Shown piece by piece: positions 52,445 to 61,745 of a stretch of 64,000 bases of DNA (the first letter of the stretch is position 1; every line of letters begins with the position of its first letter). This stretch comes from Litorivivens sp041624475 (GTDB lineage: Bacteria; Pseudomonadota; Gammaproteobacteria; Pseudomonadales; Spongiibacteraceae). A program made the position numbers and the translations under genes. The notes beneath the pieces are model-generated. The model saw nothing but the letters and a program-made list of their open reading frames with translations. It was not told the DNA's origin and did no database searches. The stretch spans positions 43,281 through 107,280 of the forward strand of contig NZ_JBFJUX010000012.1 of assembly GCF_041624475.1 (NCBI RefSeq), given 5' to 3'.

Positions 52445-53781
52445 CCGCAAACCCGGATAATATTGCCGGTCACGCCAGCGGCTTGCGGGTTGGCAAAGAA
52501 GGCGATGGTTTCCGCCACATCTTCCGGCTGCCCGCCCTGGGACAGAGAGTTCAGGCGTCGACCTACTTCTCTGGTCATCAGTGGTATGGCTGCCGTCATC
52601 TGGGTTTCGATAAAGCCCGGCGCCACCGCATTGATGGTGATGTTCCGCTCTTTTAACGACCGCGCCATCTGTTCCACGTAGCCGATCACGCCCGCTTTGG
52701 AGGCAGCATAGTTGGACTGACCGCGCTGGCCGGCAATGCCGTTCATGGACGAGACCCCGACGATGCGCCCGCCACTGTTCAGGGCGTCGGACTCCAGCAG
52801 CACACTGTTTAATCGCAGCGCGGCACCGAGGTTAATGTCCAGGGTGAGATCCCACCAGTGCTGCGGCATATTGGCTAGGGTTTTGTCGCGGGTGATGCCC
52901 GCATTGTGCACAACAATATCCAGCCCACCAGCGGCTTTGGCCTGTTCAAGAACCTTGGCCGGGGTGTCATCGGCGGTGATATCGGCAATCAGCGCCTGTC
53001 CCCCCAGTTTACTCATCAGGGTTTCCAGATCGGCCTTCAGGGGTTCCACATCCAAACCGATGATCTTGGCACCATCGCGGGCCAGGGCGGTGGCAATGGC
53101 CGCGCCGATGCCGCGACTGGCGCCGGTGACCAGCGCCGTTTTGCCAGCGAGCGGTGCCTTCGAGTCAAATTCACCGATATCCGCAGCTGACACGCGAAAT
53201 ACCTGGGCGTTCACATAGGATGAGCGGTAGGACAGGAGAAAGCCCAGCGGGCCGACCAGCGCCGCTTCAGCGCCGGCTTCAACCGTAATCACCTGCGCGG
53301 TAGTGCCACGCTTGCCGGACTCTTTGGCCAACGAGCGGGCCAGACCTTCCAGTGCGCGCTGACAGGCTGCGGCCTGGGGTGAGGATTGCTGCTGGTGGGG
53401 GCGCGACAGAATGATAATCCGGCCACAGGTGGATAAGGCTTTCAATGCGGGCTTGAAGAAGTCGTAGGCGAGAGTCAGGTCGCGGGTGTCAGTGATGCCG
53501 GTGCCGTCAAAGATCAGCGCCTGCAGTTTGTCGCCGGGCGCCTCGTCACTGTTTTGCCAGGCTTGAATAGTTGCCAGCGAGGCTGCACTTTCTCCGGAAG
53601 CACTTGCCGGGCGGCACAGCTCCAGCCCTTGCGATTGGCAGTGAGTGGCAACAGTGGATAAGCAGTCGGCATTGGCGCCTCCGCCCAGCAATACTTTACC
53701 GGTAAACGCCGTATCGCCGCGTTTGAGATCGGCCGGTTTGCCGAGGCCAAGGTTGATCAGGGTCTCTACTATCTGGCTCAT
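52423..53781 (-). CDS. High-molecular-weight FabG (3-oxoacyl reductase)
   Basis: A 452-residue SDR of the FabG4-type. An N-terminal flavodoxin-like region of about 200 residues without a catalytic triad precedes a complete SDR domain: TGASRGIGAAIA, HNAGITRD, SSMNGIAG and YAASKAGVIG. It reduces or oxidises 3-keto/hydroxyacyl-CoA. ATG 53781 (MSQIVETLINLG) follows AGGA; the frame from 53856 has no better site. Confidence 0.92.
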   Translation of the reverse strand: MSQIVETLINLGLGKPADLKRGDTAFTGKVLLGGGANADCLSTVATHCQSQGLELCRPASASGESAASLATIQAWQNSDEAPGDKLQALIFDGTGITDTRDLTLAYDFFKPALKALSTCGRIIILSRPHQQQSSPQAAACQRALEGLARSLAKESGKRGTTAQVITVEAGAEAALVGPLGFLLSYRSSYVNAQVFRVSAADIGEFDSKAPLAGKTALVTGASRGIGAAIATALARDGAKIIGLDVEPLKADLETLMSKLGGQALIADITADDTPAKVLEQAKAAGGLDIVVHNAGITRDKTLANMPQHWWDLTLDINLGAALRLNSVLLESDALNSGGRIVGVSSMNGIAGQRGQSNYAASKAGVIGYVEQMARSLKERNITINAVAPGFIETQMTAAIPLMTREVGRRLNSLSQGGQPEDVAETIAFFANPQAAGVTGNIIRVCGQSWLGA

Positions 53782-53936
53782 TGTCGCGTATCCTGCGTTA
53801 AAAGGTTGATTGGGGTGTATTCTAGAGAGCTGGGCCCGGCTGCGAATTGACGGCACAGACCGAAGCGCTCGGCAGCTCAGCCAATGCTGCCAGATTTCGC
53901 CCGATTATACTGCCTGCAACTTGACTGGAGCTTGCC

Positions 53937-55223
53937 ATGACTCAATCTATTCGCCGCGTCGCCATTATCGGCGGTAACCGTATTCCTTTCGCCCGATCCA
54001 ATACCGCACTGTTTGGTGCCAGCAATCAGCAGATGCTGAGCGCCGCCATAGAAGGTCTGGTGCAGCGCTACAACCTGCAGGGCAAGCGTCTGGGCGAGGT
54101 CACGGCGGGAGCGGTAATGAAGCACGCTCGCGACTTTAACCTGGTGCGCGAATCGGTGCTCGACACCAGCCTGGATCCCAACACCCCCTGCGTCGACGTA
54201 CAGCAGGCCTGTGGTACGGGCTTGCAGGCCCTGAATATTGTTGCCAACAAGATCGCTCTCGGCCAGATCGATTGCGGTATAGCCGGCGGCACTGACACCA
54301 CCTCCGATGCGCCCATCGCAGTGAACGAAGGTTTCCGCAAGGTGTTGCTGGAGATCAATCGCTCGAAAACGCTCGGCCAGCGTCTTAAACAGGTATTTCG
54401 ACTGCGCCCCGGCCATCTGGTGCCGGCCATTCCGCAGAATGCCGAGCCGCGCACAGGGCTCTCGATGGGCGGACACACGGAAGTCACCGCCAAGGCCTGG
54501 AATATTGCGCGCAGTGCCCAGGATGAGCTGGCTCTGAGCAGTCACCAGAAACTCGCCGCCGCTTACGAGCGCGGTTTCTTTGATGATCTGATCACCCCGT
54601 TTAAGGGGCTGGAGCGCGATAACAACCTGCGCGGCGATACCACCTTGGAAAAGCTCGCCAGCCTCAAGCCCGCCTTTGATCGCGAAAACGGTACGCTGAC
54701 TGCCGGCAACTCGTCGACCCTGACCGATGGTGCATCCTGTGTGCTGCTGGCCAGTGAAGAGTGGGCCGCGGCGAATAACCTGCCGGTGCGTGCCTACCTG
54801 ACGGTGATAGAAGCGGCGGCCGTCGACTTTACCGGCAAGGCCGGCGATAAAGAGGGACTGTTGCTGGCGCCGGTGTATGCGGTGCCGCGCATGCTGGACC
54901 GCGCAGGGCTGAGCTTGCAGGATTTTGATTTTTACGAAATTCACGAGGCTTTTGCCGCCCAGGTGCTGGCAACACTCAAAGCCTGGGAGGATGACGATTA
55001 TTGCCGCAGCAAGCTCGGTCGCGACGGCGCGCTGGGCAGCATTGATCGCAGCAAGTTGAATATCAATGGCTCCTCGATCGCGACCGGGCATCCCTTTGCC
55101 GCTACCGGCGGTCGCATTGTTGCCACCCTGGCGAAGATGCTGGAAGAGAAGGGCAGCGGTCGCGGCCTTATCTCGATCTGCGCCGCCGGCGGGCAGGGCA
55201 TAACGGCCATTCTGGAACGTTAA
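53937..55223 (+). CDS. Acetyl-CoA acyltransferase (thiolase), FadI-like
   Basis: A 428-residue thiolase. Nucleophile Cys in QQACGTG, the His in EIHEAFAAQ and GHPFAATGGR, and the second Cys in CAAGGQG. It cleaves 3-ketoacyl-CoA. Divergent from the FabG-like gene, with which it forms a complete thiolysis/reduction pair. Confidence 0.94.
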   Translation: MTQSIRRVAIIGGNRIPFARSNTALFGASNQQMLSAAIEGLVQRYNLQGKRLGEVTAGAVMKHARDFNLVRESVLDTSLDPNTPCVDVQQACGTGLQALNIVANKIALGQIDCGIAGGTDTTSDAPIAVNEGFRKVLLEINRSKTLGQRLKQVFRLRPGHLVPAIPQNAEPRTGLSMGGHTEVTAKAWNIARSAQDELALSSHQKLAAAYERGFFDDLITPFKGLERDNNLRGDTTLEKLASLKPAFDRENGTLTAGNSSTLTDGASCVLLASEEWAAANNLPVRAYLTVIEAAAVDFTGKAGDKEGLLLAPVYAVPRMLDRAGLSLQDFDFYEIHEAFAAQVLATLKAWEDDDYCRSKLGRDGALGSIDRSKLNINGSSIATGHPFAATGGRIVATLAKMLEEKGSGRGLISICAAGGQGITAILER

Positions 55224-55296
55224 TCGCGTTTCTCTTTGGGAGACCACGCGGCATTTGTTAGGCTAGGCTCCGAAACCTGTTAATCGGAGTCCGGCC

Positions 55297-55998
55297 TTGA
55301 AAACCCTCACCTTGAACACCGGATCCGGCTCGATGCCGGTCTACCTCTTTGAGCAGGAGCAATCTGCGCCGCTGCTTATCCTGCTGATGGACGCGATAGG
55401 CGTTCGCGACGAGATGCGCAATCTGGCCCGGGACCTGTTCAGCGAAGGCTATACGGTTGCTTTGCCGAGCCTGTATTACCGCGACGGCCACCACGAAGAT
55501 ATGGATTTCAGCAATCCCAAGGTGCACGAAACGGTGATGCGCCTGTACAGCGGTTACAGCCACGCAAAGGCAAAGCAAGATATCGGCGCTATTCTGGAAC
55601 ACTTCTCAGAACGCCCTGTCGGTTTGCTGGGTTTTTGCATGGGCGGGGCCAACGCTCTGTATCTCGCCGGTGCGTTTCCTGAGGACATTGCTGCGGCAGC
55701 TGCCATCCATCCCGGCGGCATCGCCACCGAGGCCGAAGACTCGCCCCACAGAGTGGCAGTGAAGGCCAAGGCTGAACTCTATATCGCGATTGCCGATGAA
55801 GATCCTTACGCCTCACCCGAGCAGGTTGCTGAGCTTGAAGGTGCGCTCACAGGTGCTGGTGTTCGTTATCAGCTTGAAGTCTACCAGGGCGCTCATCACG
55901 GCTTCGCCTTTGCCTCACTGCCGTCATTTAATCATGACGCCCAGCAGCGCTACTGGCGGGAAAGCACAGACCTGTTTGCGCGTTGTCTGAAGGGATAA
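55297..55998 (+). CDS. Dienelactone-hydrolase-family protein
   Basis: A 233-residue alpha/beta hydrolase. The nucleophile elbow GLLGFCMGGANA uses Cys, and the catalytic His is in GAHHGFAF. Members hydrolyse lactones and esters. TTG 55297 follows CGGAG at good spacing. Confidence 0.88.
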   Translation: MKTLTLNTGSGSMPVYLFEQEQSAPLLILLMDAIGVRDEMRNLARDLFSEGYTVALPSLYYRDGHHEDMDFSNPKVHETVMRLYSGYSHAKAKQDIGAILEHFSERPVGLLGFCMGGANALYLAGAFPEDIAAAAAIHPGGIATEAEDSPHRVAVKAKAELYIAIADEDPYASPEQVAELEGALTGAGVRYQLEVYQGAHHGFAFASLPSFNHDAQQRYWRESTDLFARCLKG

Positions 55999-56013
55999 CA
56001 GGCTCTGATCCGC

Positions 56014-56529
56014 ATGGTGAACGTCGTGCAAAGCTTGCGAGCCAGCCTTTGTCTGGCGCTGTTTCTGACCTGTTCTGTACCGGCTTCCCTTGCGCTGTCT
56101 GTTGACGAACCTTTGCCTGATTTCAGTTTGCCGGCCCTGCTTGGCCGTGGCGAGTTAAGTAATCAGCACTTGCTCGGCCGTGTAGTCTATCTGGATTTCT
56201 GGGCGTCCTGGTGCGGGCCGTGCCGGAAATCGATGCCAGCCCTGGATGAGCTTTACCGCGAGCTAGGTGATCGAGGCTTTGCGGTTGTCGCCATCAATCT
56301 GGATGAGAAAGAAGGTGAGGCTCGAAAGTTTTTAAGGCGCTTTCCGGTAAGTTATCCCGTGCTAAAAGACGATGGCCGTTCCTTTGCGCGCTTTGGTCTG
56401 ACCGGGCTGCCGCAGGGTTACCTGTTGGATCGACAGGGTAGGGTGACAGCCGTGCACAAGGGCTTTCAGCAGGGCGACGAGAAGCTGTTGAAAAAACAGA
56501 TCGTCCACCTGCTGAAAGAAGGCTCGTGA
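56014..56529 (+). CDS. TlpA-type thioredoxin
   Basis: A 171-residue periplasmic thioredoxin with a signal peptide ending about residue 29. Redox motif is WCGPC in DFWASWCGPCRKSMPA. Likely reduces or isomerises disulfides, for example in cytochrome or other exported proteins. 15 bases after the hydrolase gene. Confidence 0.9.
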   Translation: MVNVVQSLRASLCLALFLTCSVPASLALSVDEPLPDFSLPALLGRGELSNQHLLGRVVYLDFWASWCGPCRKSMPALDELYRELGDRGFAVVAINLDEKEGEARKFLRRFPVSYPVLKDDGRSFARFGLTGLPQGYLLDRQGRVTAVHKGFQQGDEKLLKKQIVHLLKEGS

Positions 56530-56569
56530 TGTCGTCGTGAAAAACTTGCGGTGCAAGCTCGTCAAGCCA

Positions 56570-58372
56570 TCAGCGAATCTCAAAATGCTCCAGCGGCATA
56601 TCCATCATACTTCCCACCGATCCACGCATGGTTTCGGCGTGGCCTATAGCCCGGGGCAGTAAGCGCTCAAAGAAAAACTCCGCTGTTTCCAGCTTCGCTT
56701 CGTAAAAGGCTTTGTCCTCCGGGTTTTCTGCCAGTTTGCGCAGGGCGGCTTCCGCCATTCTTGCCCAGAAAAAGGCCATGGTCACGTAGCCACTCACCAT
56801 CAGGAAGTCATAAGACGCGGCGCCCACGGCATCCCGGTTGCGCGAAGCGCGCAGCAGAATACCGAGGCACAGGCGGTTCCAGCGGAAAGTGTGTGACAGC
56901 AGTTTGCGACCGTATTTGCTCATGCCCGGCTTGAATAGAATACTGAAGCTGTATTTGTACAGACGCTTGCTGAAGCTGCGATAGAGCTTGAGCCCGTCGA
57001 GAATGACTTTGCGGCCGAGCAGGTCCATGGCCTGAATGCCGGTGGTGCCTTCGTAGAGGGTGGATATTCGCGCGTCGCGAACAATCTGCTCCATGCCGTG
57101 CTCGGTGATATAGCCGTGGCCGCCGAATACCTGCATGCCGTAGTTGGCGCTTTCCAGACCGGTCTCGGTCAGGAAGGCTTTCAGTATTGGCGTCACAAAG
57201 CCCAACATATTGTCGGCCTTGGCGCGCTCTTCCTCAGTTTCGCTGAACATCATCAGGTCACCCTGGCGCGCGGCGTCGTAGAGCATGGCCCGGCCACCCT
57301 CGGCAAAGGCTTTCTGGGTGAGAATCATGCGTCGCACGTCCGGGTGATGGATGATGGCGTCGCCGGGCTTGTCCGGGTTTTTGTGTCCGGACAGTGAGCG
57401 CATGGAGTAACGCTCCATGGCGTAGGGATAGCTGTTCTGATAAGAAAGCTCAGAGGCGGCCAGGCCCTGGATGGCGGTCCCGACACGGGCCGTGTTCATA
57501 AAGGTGAACATGCAGGCCAGCCCCTCGTTTTTGGGGCCGAGCATGTAGCCCTTGGCGCCATCAAAATTGATGACGGCGGTGGCATTACCGTGAATGCCCA
57601 TCTTTTCTTCAAGCGAGCCACAGCTGACCTTATTGAACTCGCCCATGTCACCGTTTTCGTCCACATGAAATTTGGGCACGATAAACAGGGAAATACCCTT
57701 GGTGCCTTCCGGTGCGTCGGGGGTGCGCGCCAGCACAATGTGAACGATATTGTCGGTGAGGTCGTGTTCACCGGCGGAGATGAAAATCTTGGTGCCGGTC
57801 AACGAAAAGCTGCCGTCGTCATTGGGCTCGGCGCGAGTGCGCATCTGGCCGAGGTCGGAGCCGCAGTGAGATTCCGTCAGGCACATGGTGCCGGTCCATT
57901 CGCCGCTGGTGAGCTTGGGCAGGTAGCGCATTTTCTGCTCGTCGGTACCGTGCACGTAGAGGGTGTTCATGGCGCCCAGGCTCAGGCCGGGATACATGCC
58001 CCAGGCCCAGTTGGCGGTGCCCACCAGTTCGGATTTGAGCAGGCCCAGCGACAGGGGCAGGCCCTGGCCGCCGTACTCTGCAGGGTGAGACAATCCCTGC
58101 CAGCCGCCCTCAATCCACTGCTGATAGGCTTCCTTGAAGCCGTCGGGGGTGGTGACCTTACCGTTATCGAAGGCGCAGCCCTGTTTGTCGCCGACGGCGT
58201 TGAGGGGCGACAGAACTTCTTCGCAGAATTTGGCGCATTCGCTGAGAATGGCGTCGATCATGTCCGGGGTGGCATCTTCACCGCAGGGCAGGCCCGCGTA
58301 GTGTTTCGGAAAGTCGAGCACCTCGTTGATCACAAACTTGATGTCACGGGTTGGGGCTTTGAATACGGCCAT
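56570..58372 (-). CDS. Acyl-CoA dehydrogenase, long form
   Basis: A 600-residue FAD enzyme. MCLTESHCGSDLGQMRT and the C-terminal catalytic segment LYEGTTGIQAMDLLGRK (Glu) are intact; the extended C-terminal helical domain places it with DmdC-like/FadE-like 600-residue forms. It introduces a 2,3-double bond into acyl-CoA. Convergent with the TlpA-like gene. Confidence 0.93.
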   Translation of the reverse strand: MAVFKAPTRDIKFVINEVLDFPKHYAGLPCGEDATPDMIDAILSECAKFCEEVLSPLNAVGDKQGCAFDNGKVTTPDGFKEAYQQWIEGGWQGLSHPAEYGGQGLPLSLGLLKSELVGTANWAWGMYPGLSLGAMNTLYVHGTDEQKMRYLPKLTSGEWTGTMCLTESHCGSDLGQMRTRAEPNDDGSFSLTGTKIFISAGEHDLTDNIVHIVLARTPDAPEGTKGISLFIVPKFHVDENGDMGEFNKVSCGSLEEKMGIHGNATAVINFDGAKGYMLGPKNEGLACMFTFMNTARVGTAIQGLAASELSYQNSYPYAMERYSMRSLSGHKNPDKPGDAIIHHPDVRRMILTQKAFAEGGRAMLYDAARQGDLMMFSETEEERAKADNMLGFVTPILKAFLTETGLESANYGMQVFGGHGYITEHGMEQIVRDARISTLYEGTTGIQAMDLLGRKVILDGLKLYRSFSKRLYKYSFSILFKPGMSKYGRKLLSHTFRWNRLCLGILLRASRNRDAVGAASYDFLMVSGYVTMAFFWARMAEAALRKLAENPEDKAFYEAKLETAEFFFERLLPRAIGHAETMRGSVGSMMDMPLEHFEIR

Positions 58373-58577
58373 GGTAAACCTCAGAGTGAATCACAGTGAG
58401 TCGCACTATAGTCAATGGCGGCGCCGGGTAAATTGGCCGCAGCGGAGCGGTGCTCCGTGACTGCGGTCAATGCCTCGTCCTGACGGGTCATACCAATAGG
58501 GTAGGGCGCGTATGAGAAGCTAGGAATCGGCCGGGCGATTTGCTGTAATCTGGGAAAACCGATAACAGGAATATCAC

Positions 58578-59102
58578 ATGGATTTACAGCAACTGGCACA
58601 GCGCATTCAACGCCTCGAAGCGATTGAAGCGATCAAGCAGCTCAAATACCGTTATTTCTATCATTGCGATCAGAAGCAGCCGGAAAAAGTGCGTCAGTGT
58701 TTCGCCGACGGGCCGGTGAAGATCGAGTATGGGCGGGTAGGTAACTTTGAGTCCGCCGATGCGATGATCGAGGTGTTTGCCCGGCTGGCCTGTGAGCCTC
58801 ATATTGTGGAAATGCACCACGCCCAAAACCCGCAGATTGATATAAAGTCTGATACCGAAGCCACGGCGATTTGGGGTATCTTCTATTATCTGATCGATAC
58901 CCGGCAGCAGATTGCCACCCAGCTTGGTGGTTTCTACGAAGACTGTTACCGCTGTGTGGACGGGGAGTGGAAAATTTCCGCTACGCGATTTGATGTGAAG
59001 TCTACACAGATACTGTCACTGGGCGACGACCGAGTGCAGGCCGTCTTCGCCGGAGCACAGGCGCCGGCCGAACTGGACGACCCGGAAAACCAGGCAGGGT
59101 AG
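58578..59102 (+). CDS. SnoaL-like NTF2-fold protein
   Basis: A 174-residue protein of the SnoaL_4/scytalone-dehydratase-like group, with LKYRYFYHCDQKQPEKVRQC as the opening helix region and EMHHAQNPQI as the conserved strand. Often isomerases or dehydratases of polycyclic compounds. ATG 58578 lies 8 bases after ACAGGA. Confidence 0.82.
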   Translation: MDLQQLAQRIQRLEAIEAIKQLKYRYFYHCDQKQPEKVRQCFADGPVKIEYGRVGNFESADAMIEVFARLACEPHIVEMHHAQNPQIDIKSDTEATAIWGIFYYLIDTRQQIATQLGGFYEDCYRCVDGEWKISATRFDVKSTQILSLGDDRVQAVFAGAQAPAELDDPENQAG

Positions 59103-59128
59103 ACCTGTGGGCTAAGGCAGGAGCGCGT

Positions 59129-60244
59129 ATGAGCAGGGCCATCGAACCGACGTATCACCCACTGGCAGTAGGTGGCTATCTGGCGCAGATAACGCTTAAC
59201 GCACCAGAGAAAAGCAATGCGCTTTGTGATGAGATGATAGGCGCGCTGGACGGTGTGTTGAAGGAGCTTGCGCAGGATGAAGAAGCCGTTGCGGTGCTGC
59301 TGGATGGCAGCGGAGGCAAAAGCTTTTGTGCTGGAGCCGATGCTCGCCAATTGCAAACGGTTGCCTTAAGCGGCGCCGAAAACAGTAGGCATATCGACGA
59401 CTTTTTTGCCAACAGCTACCGCCTGCTTTACCGCTTGCATCATTTCCCCAAACCGGTGATCTGCTGGGCCAGCGGCGTGGTGATGAATATGGGGCTTGGA
59501 ATACTGGCGGCGGCCAGCCACCGCATTGCGACTCCCAGCAGCGCCCTGGCGATGCCGGAAATCACCATTGGTTTCTACCCGGATGCAGGGGCTACCTGGT
59601 TTATGCAGCAGATGCCGGGCCACAGCGGCCTGTTCTGCGCACTTACAGGCGTTAACCTGAATGCCGGTGATGCGCTCTACAGCGGCCTGGCTGATTACTT
59701 TTTACCGGACGCGCGCAAGCAGCCTCTGATTCAACAGTTAACCCGCCTGGATTGGCAGTTTGATGCAGCAGAAGACGCTGAAATGCTGACTGCGGCACTC
59801 ACCGATTTCGAGGTGGAGTCCAATATCCGCCTGCCCGAATCCCATCTGAAAATCCGCGCCGATCTGATCGAATCTTTGTGCGAAGATTACTCGCCCGCAG
59901 CCGTCGAAAACGCCTTTGCCGGCCTGCATGGTGATGACCCTTGGCTGAATGCGGCGGGCCGCAGTTTTGCTGCAGGGTCAGCCTCCACCGCCTGCCTGGT
60001 ATTGGAGCAGTATCAACGAGGCACCGGTTTGGCACTTGCGGATGCTTTGAAACTGGAAATGGTGGTTTCCGCCAACCGCGCCCGGGATCTGGAGTTTATT
60101 GAGGGCGTTAGGGCACGGCTGTTTGATAAAGACAACCGGCCCCAATGGGCTTTCTCGCAATTGCGCCAGGTACCGCAGTCTCTGGTGCTCGACCTTTTCA
60201 GCCCGCCCTGGCCTGTTCATCCTCTGGCAGATCTGGGTGTCTGA
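59129..60244 (+). CDS. 3-Hydroxyisobutyryl-CoA-hydrolase-like crotonase
   Basis: A 371-residue crotonase-fold enzyme. FCAGADARQL forms the first oxyanion segment; AMPEITIGFYPDAG has the Glu and Asp of HIBYL-CoA hydrolase; EGVRARLFDKDNRPQW is its C-terminal mark. The usual GGG of the second oxyanion loop is MNMGLGI. It follows the SnoaL-like gene by 26 bases. Hydrolysis of a branched hydroxyacyl-CoA is the likely role. Confidence 0.85.
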   Translation: MSRAIEPTYHPLAVGGYLAQITLNAPEKSNALCDEMIGALDGVLKELAQDEEAVAVLLDGSGGKSFCAGADARQLQTVALSGAENSRHIDDFFANSYRLLYRLHHFPKPVICWASGVVMNMGLGILAAASHRIATPSSALAMPEITIGFYPDAGATWFMQQMPGHSGLFCALTGVNLNAGDALYSGLADYFLPDARKQPLIQQLTRLDWQFDAAEDAEMLTAALTDFEVESNIRLPESHLKIRADLIESLCEDYSPAAVENAFAGLHGDDPWLNAAGRSFAAGSASTACLVLEQYQRGTGLALADALKLEMVVSANRARDLEFIEGVRARLFDKDNRPQWAFSQLRQVPQSLVLDLFSPPWPVHPLADLGV

Positions 60245-60323
60245 CTATCGCCGGTAGCGTTGCGATTGCTCGGTGATGTGGGTACCTTAGCGCCTCTTTT
60301 TTTTACAGTTCAGGTAGCAGCGA

Positions 60324-60725
60324 GTGAAAAGCTTTCCCCTCAAGCCTCGTTTCAGCGAAACGGACGCGATCGGCCATATCAATAACACCTCCATCGCGGT
60401 GTGGTTTGAAACGGCGCGCCTCGAGTTTCTGACCGATGTGTTTGTCGAGGAGGGAGATGAACAGCCGAACTGGTTTATGGCGACCCAGACCATAGATTAT
60501 CTGGGCGAAAACTTTTTTGGCATTGAAGTTCGCATGGATCTATCCGTCATTCAAATCGGCAACACTTCTTTCAAGGTCGGTTGCAAGATGTACCAGAATG
60601 ACAAGCAGACCGTGCGCGCCTCAGCCGTGCTGGTGCACGTGGATAGAGCTTCGAAAAAGCCTACTCCCATTCCTCCTCAGATGCGGGCGGTGCTGGAAGC
60701 TGAGCTGGACAGTAACTGGCTCTGA
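60324..60725 (+). CDS. Acyl-CoA thioesterase, 4HBT type
   Basis: A 133-residue hot-dog thioesterase. FSETDAIGHINNTSIAVWF matches the active-site segment of YbgC/4HBT enzymes. Start GTG 60324. It may release CoA from dead-end intermediates. Confidence 0.88.
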   Translation: MKSFPLKPRFSETDAIGHINNTSIAVWFETARLEFLTDVFVEEGDEQPNWFMATQTIDYLGENFFGIEVRMDLSVIQIGNTSFKVGCKMYQNDKQTVRASAVLVHVDRASKKPTPIPPQMRAVLEAELDSNWL

Positions 60726-60769
60726 CAGCAGGGCGGTGGTCATTACCCGCCGCCCTCCGCAGAGATCAA

Positions 60770-61561
60770 TCAGTCAAAGGCTCGCGGCATTTTCATGTTC
60801 AGCGCATTCAGGCCGCCGTTAACCCCGATAATGTCGCCGGTCAGATAGCTCGCCGCCGGCGACGCCAGATACACCGCGCAGCTGGCAATATCCTCAACCT
60901 CACCGAGGCGCCCCATCGGGGTCAGGTCGACCATCGCCTGCTCAATATCGTCATTCAGTACGGTTTTCAGCGCTTCCGTGCGGGTGGAACCCACCGCAAT
61001 GGCATTGACGCGCACTTTGGGGGCAAACTCCTGAGCCATTTCCCGGGTGAGAAAGGACAGGGCACTTTTGGCGGTGCCGTAGGCGGTGAAGAAGGATGAG
61101 GTTTCCTGACCGGCGATTGAGGAAATGTTGAGAATGCTGCCGCCGCCGGCGCTCTCCACCATTTTCGGGATAACCAGCTTTGACAGGGCAAAGGCGGTGC
61201 TCACGTTGAACTGGAAGGCCGAATTGAATTCTTCCACCGAGGTTTTCAGCATGGGCTTGGGTGGAAATCCGCCGGCGTTGTTAACCAGGATGTCGATCCG
61301 GCCGAAGGTGCTCATGGCTTTCTCTACCAGCGCCTCCAGTTGGTCCTGCTTCATTACATCGGTTACCACTATCAACGCTTTGCGGCCAAAGCTCTCGACG
61401 GCAGCGGCGGTTTCCTGTAACTGTGACTCGGTGCGAGCGGCCAAAACCACGTCGGCGCCGACTTCTGCGTAGGCCTTGGCGATGGCCGCGCCGATGCCTC
61501 GACCGGCGCCAGTGATCAGCGCAACTTTGTTATCCAGACGAAATTGATCCAATATGCCCAT
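60770..61561 (-). CDS. SDR oxidoreductase (hydroxysteroid-dehydrogenase-like)
   Basis: A 263-residue classical SDR. TGAGRGIGAAIA, NNAGGFPP, ISSIAG and YGTAKSALSF carry the cofactor loop and the Ser-Tyr-Lys catalytic set. The resemblance to 7-alpha-hydroxysteroid dehydrogenases is general. Start ATG 61561 or 61579. Divergent from the KshA-like gene. Confidence 0.85.
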   Translation of the reverse strand: MGILDQFRLDNKVALITGAGRGIGAAIAKAYAEVGADVVLAARTESQLQETAAAVESFGRKALIVVTDVMKQDQLEALVEKAMSTFGRIDILVNNAGGFPPKPMLKTSVEEFNSAFQFNVSTAFALSKLVIPKMVESAGGGSILNISSIAGQETSSFFTAYGTAKSALSFLTREMAQEFAPKVRVNAIAVGSTRTEALKTVLNDDIEQAMVDLTPMGRLGEVEDIASCAVYLASPAASYLTGDIIGVNGGLNALNMKMPRAFD

Positions 61562-61679
61562 ACCGTTATCTTGCCTCATTGTGTGACGGGTAAATTCAGC
61601 TTTCTATTCAACACCTTACGCGCTGTAATTAGGTCATCCGATTGGGTGATACTTGGTGCGCGGAGCCTGTGACAGAATT

Positions 61680-61707
61680 TTGTACCAAGCTGGTAGAAAG
61701 CTACATT
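61680..61707 (+). promoter_or_regulatory. Candidate promoter and operator of the KshA-like gene
   Basis: TTGTAC (61680-61685) and TACATT (61702-61707) could be -35 and -10, 16 bases apart. The palindrome TACCAAGCTGGTA (61683-61695) lies between them, as expected for a TetR-type operator. Tentative. Confidence 0.35.
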
Positions 61708-61745
61708 ACATTCAGTATATGCGTGAATAGCGTAAGGAGATTGCC

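Noticed and set aside
53877..55247. Minus-strand frame of 456 codons opposite the thiolase
   Set aside because: The plus strand encodes a complete thiolase with all active-site motifs; the antisense frame has no recognisable motif.
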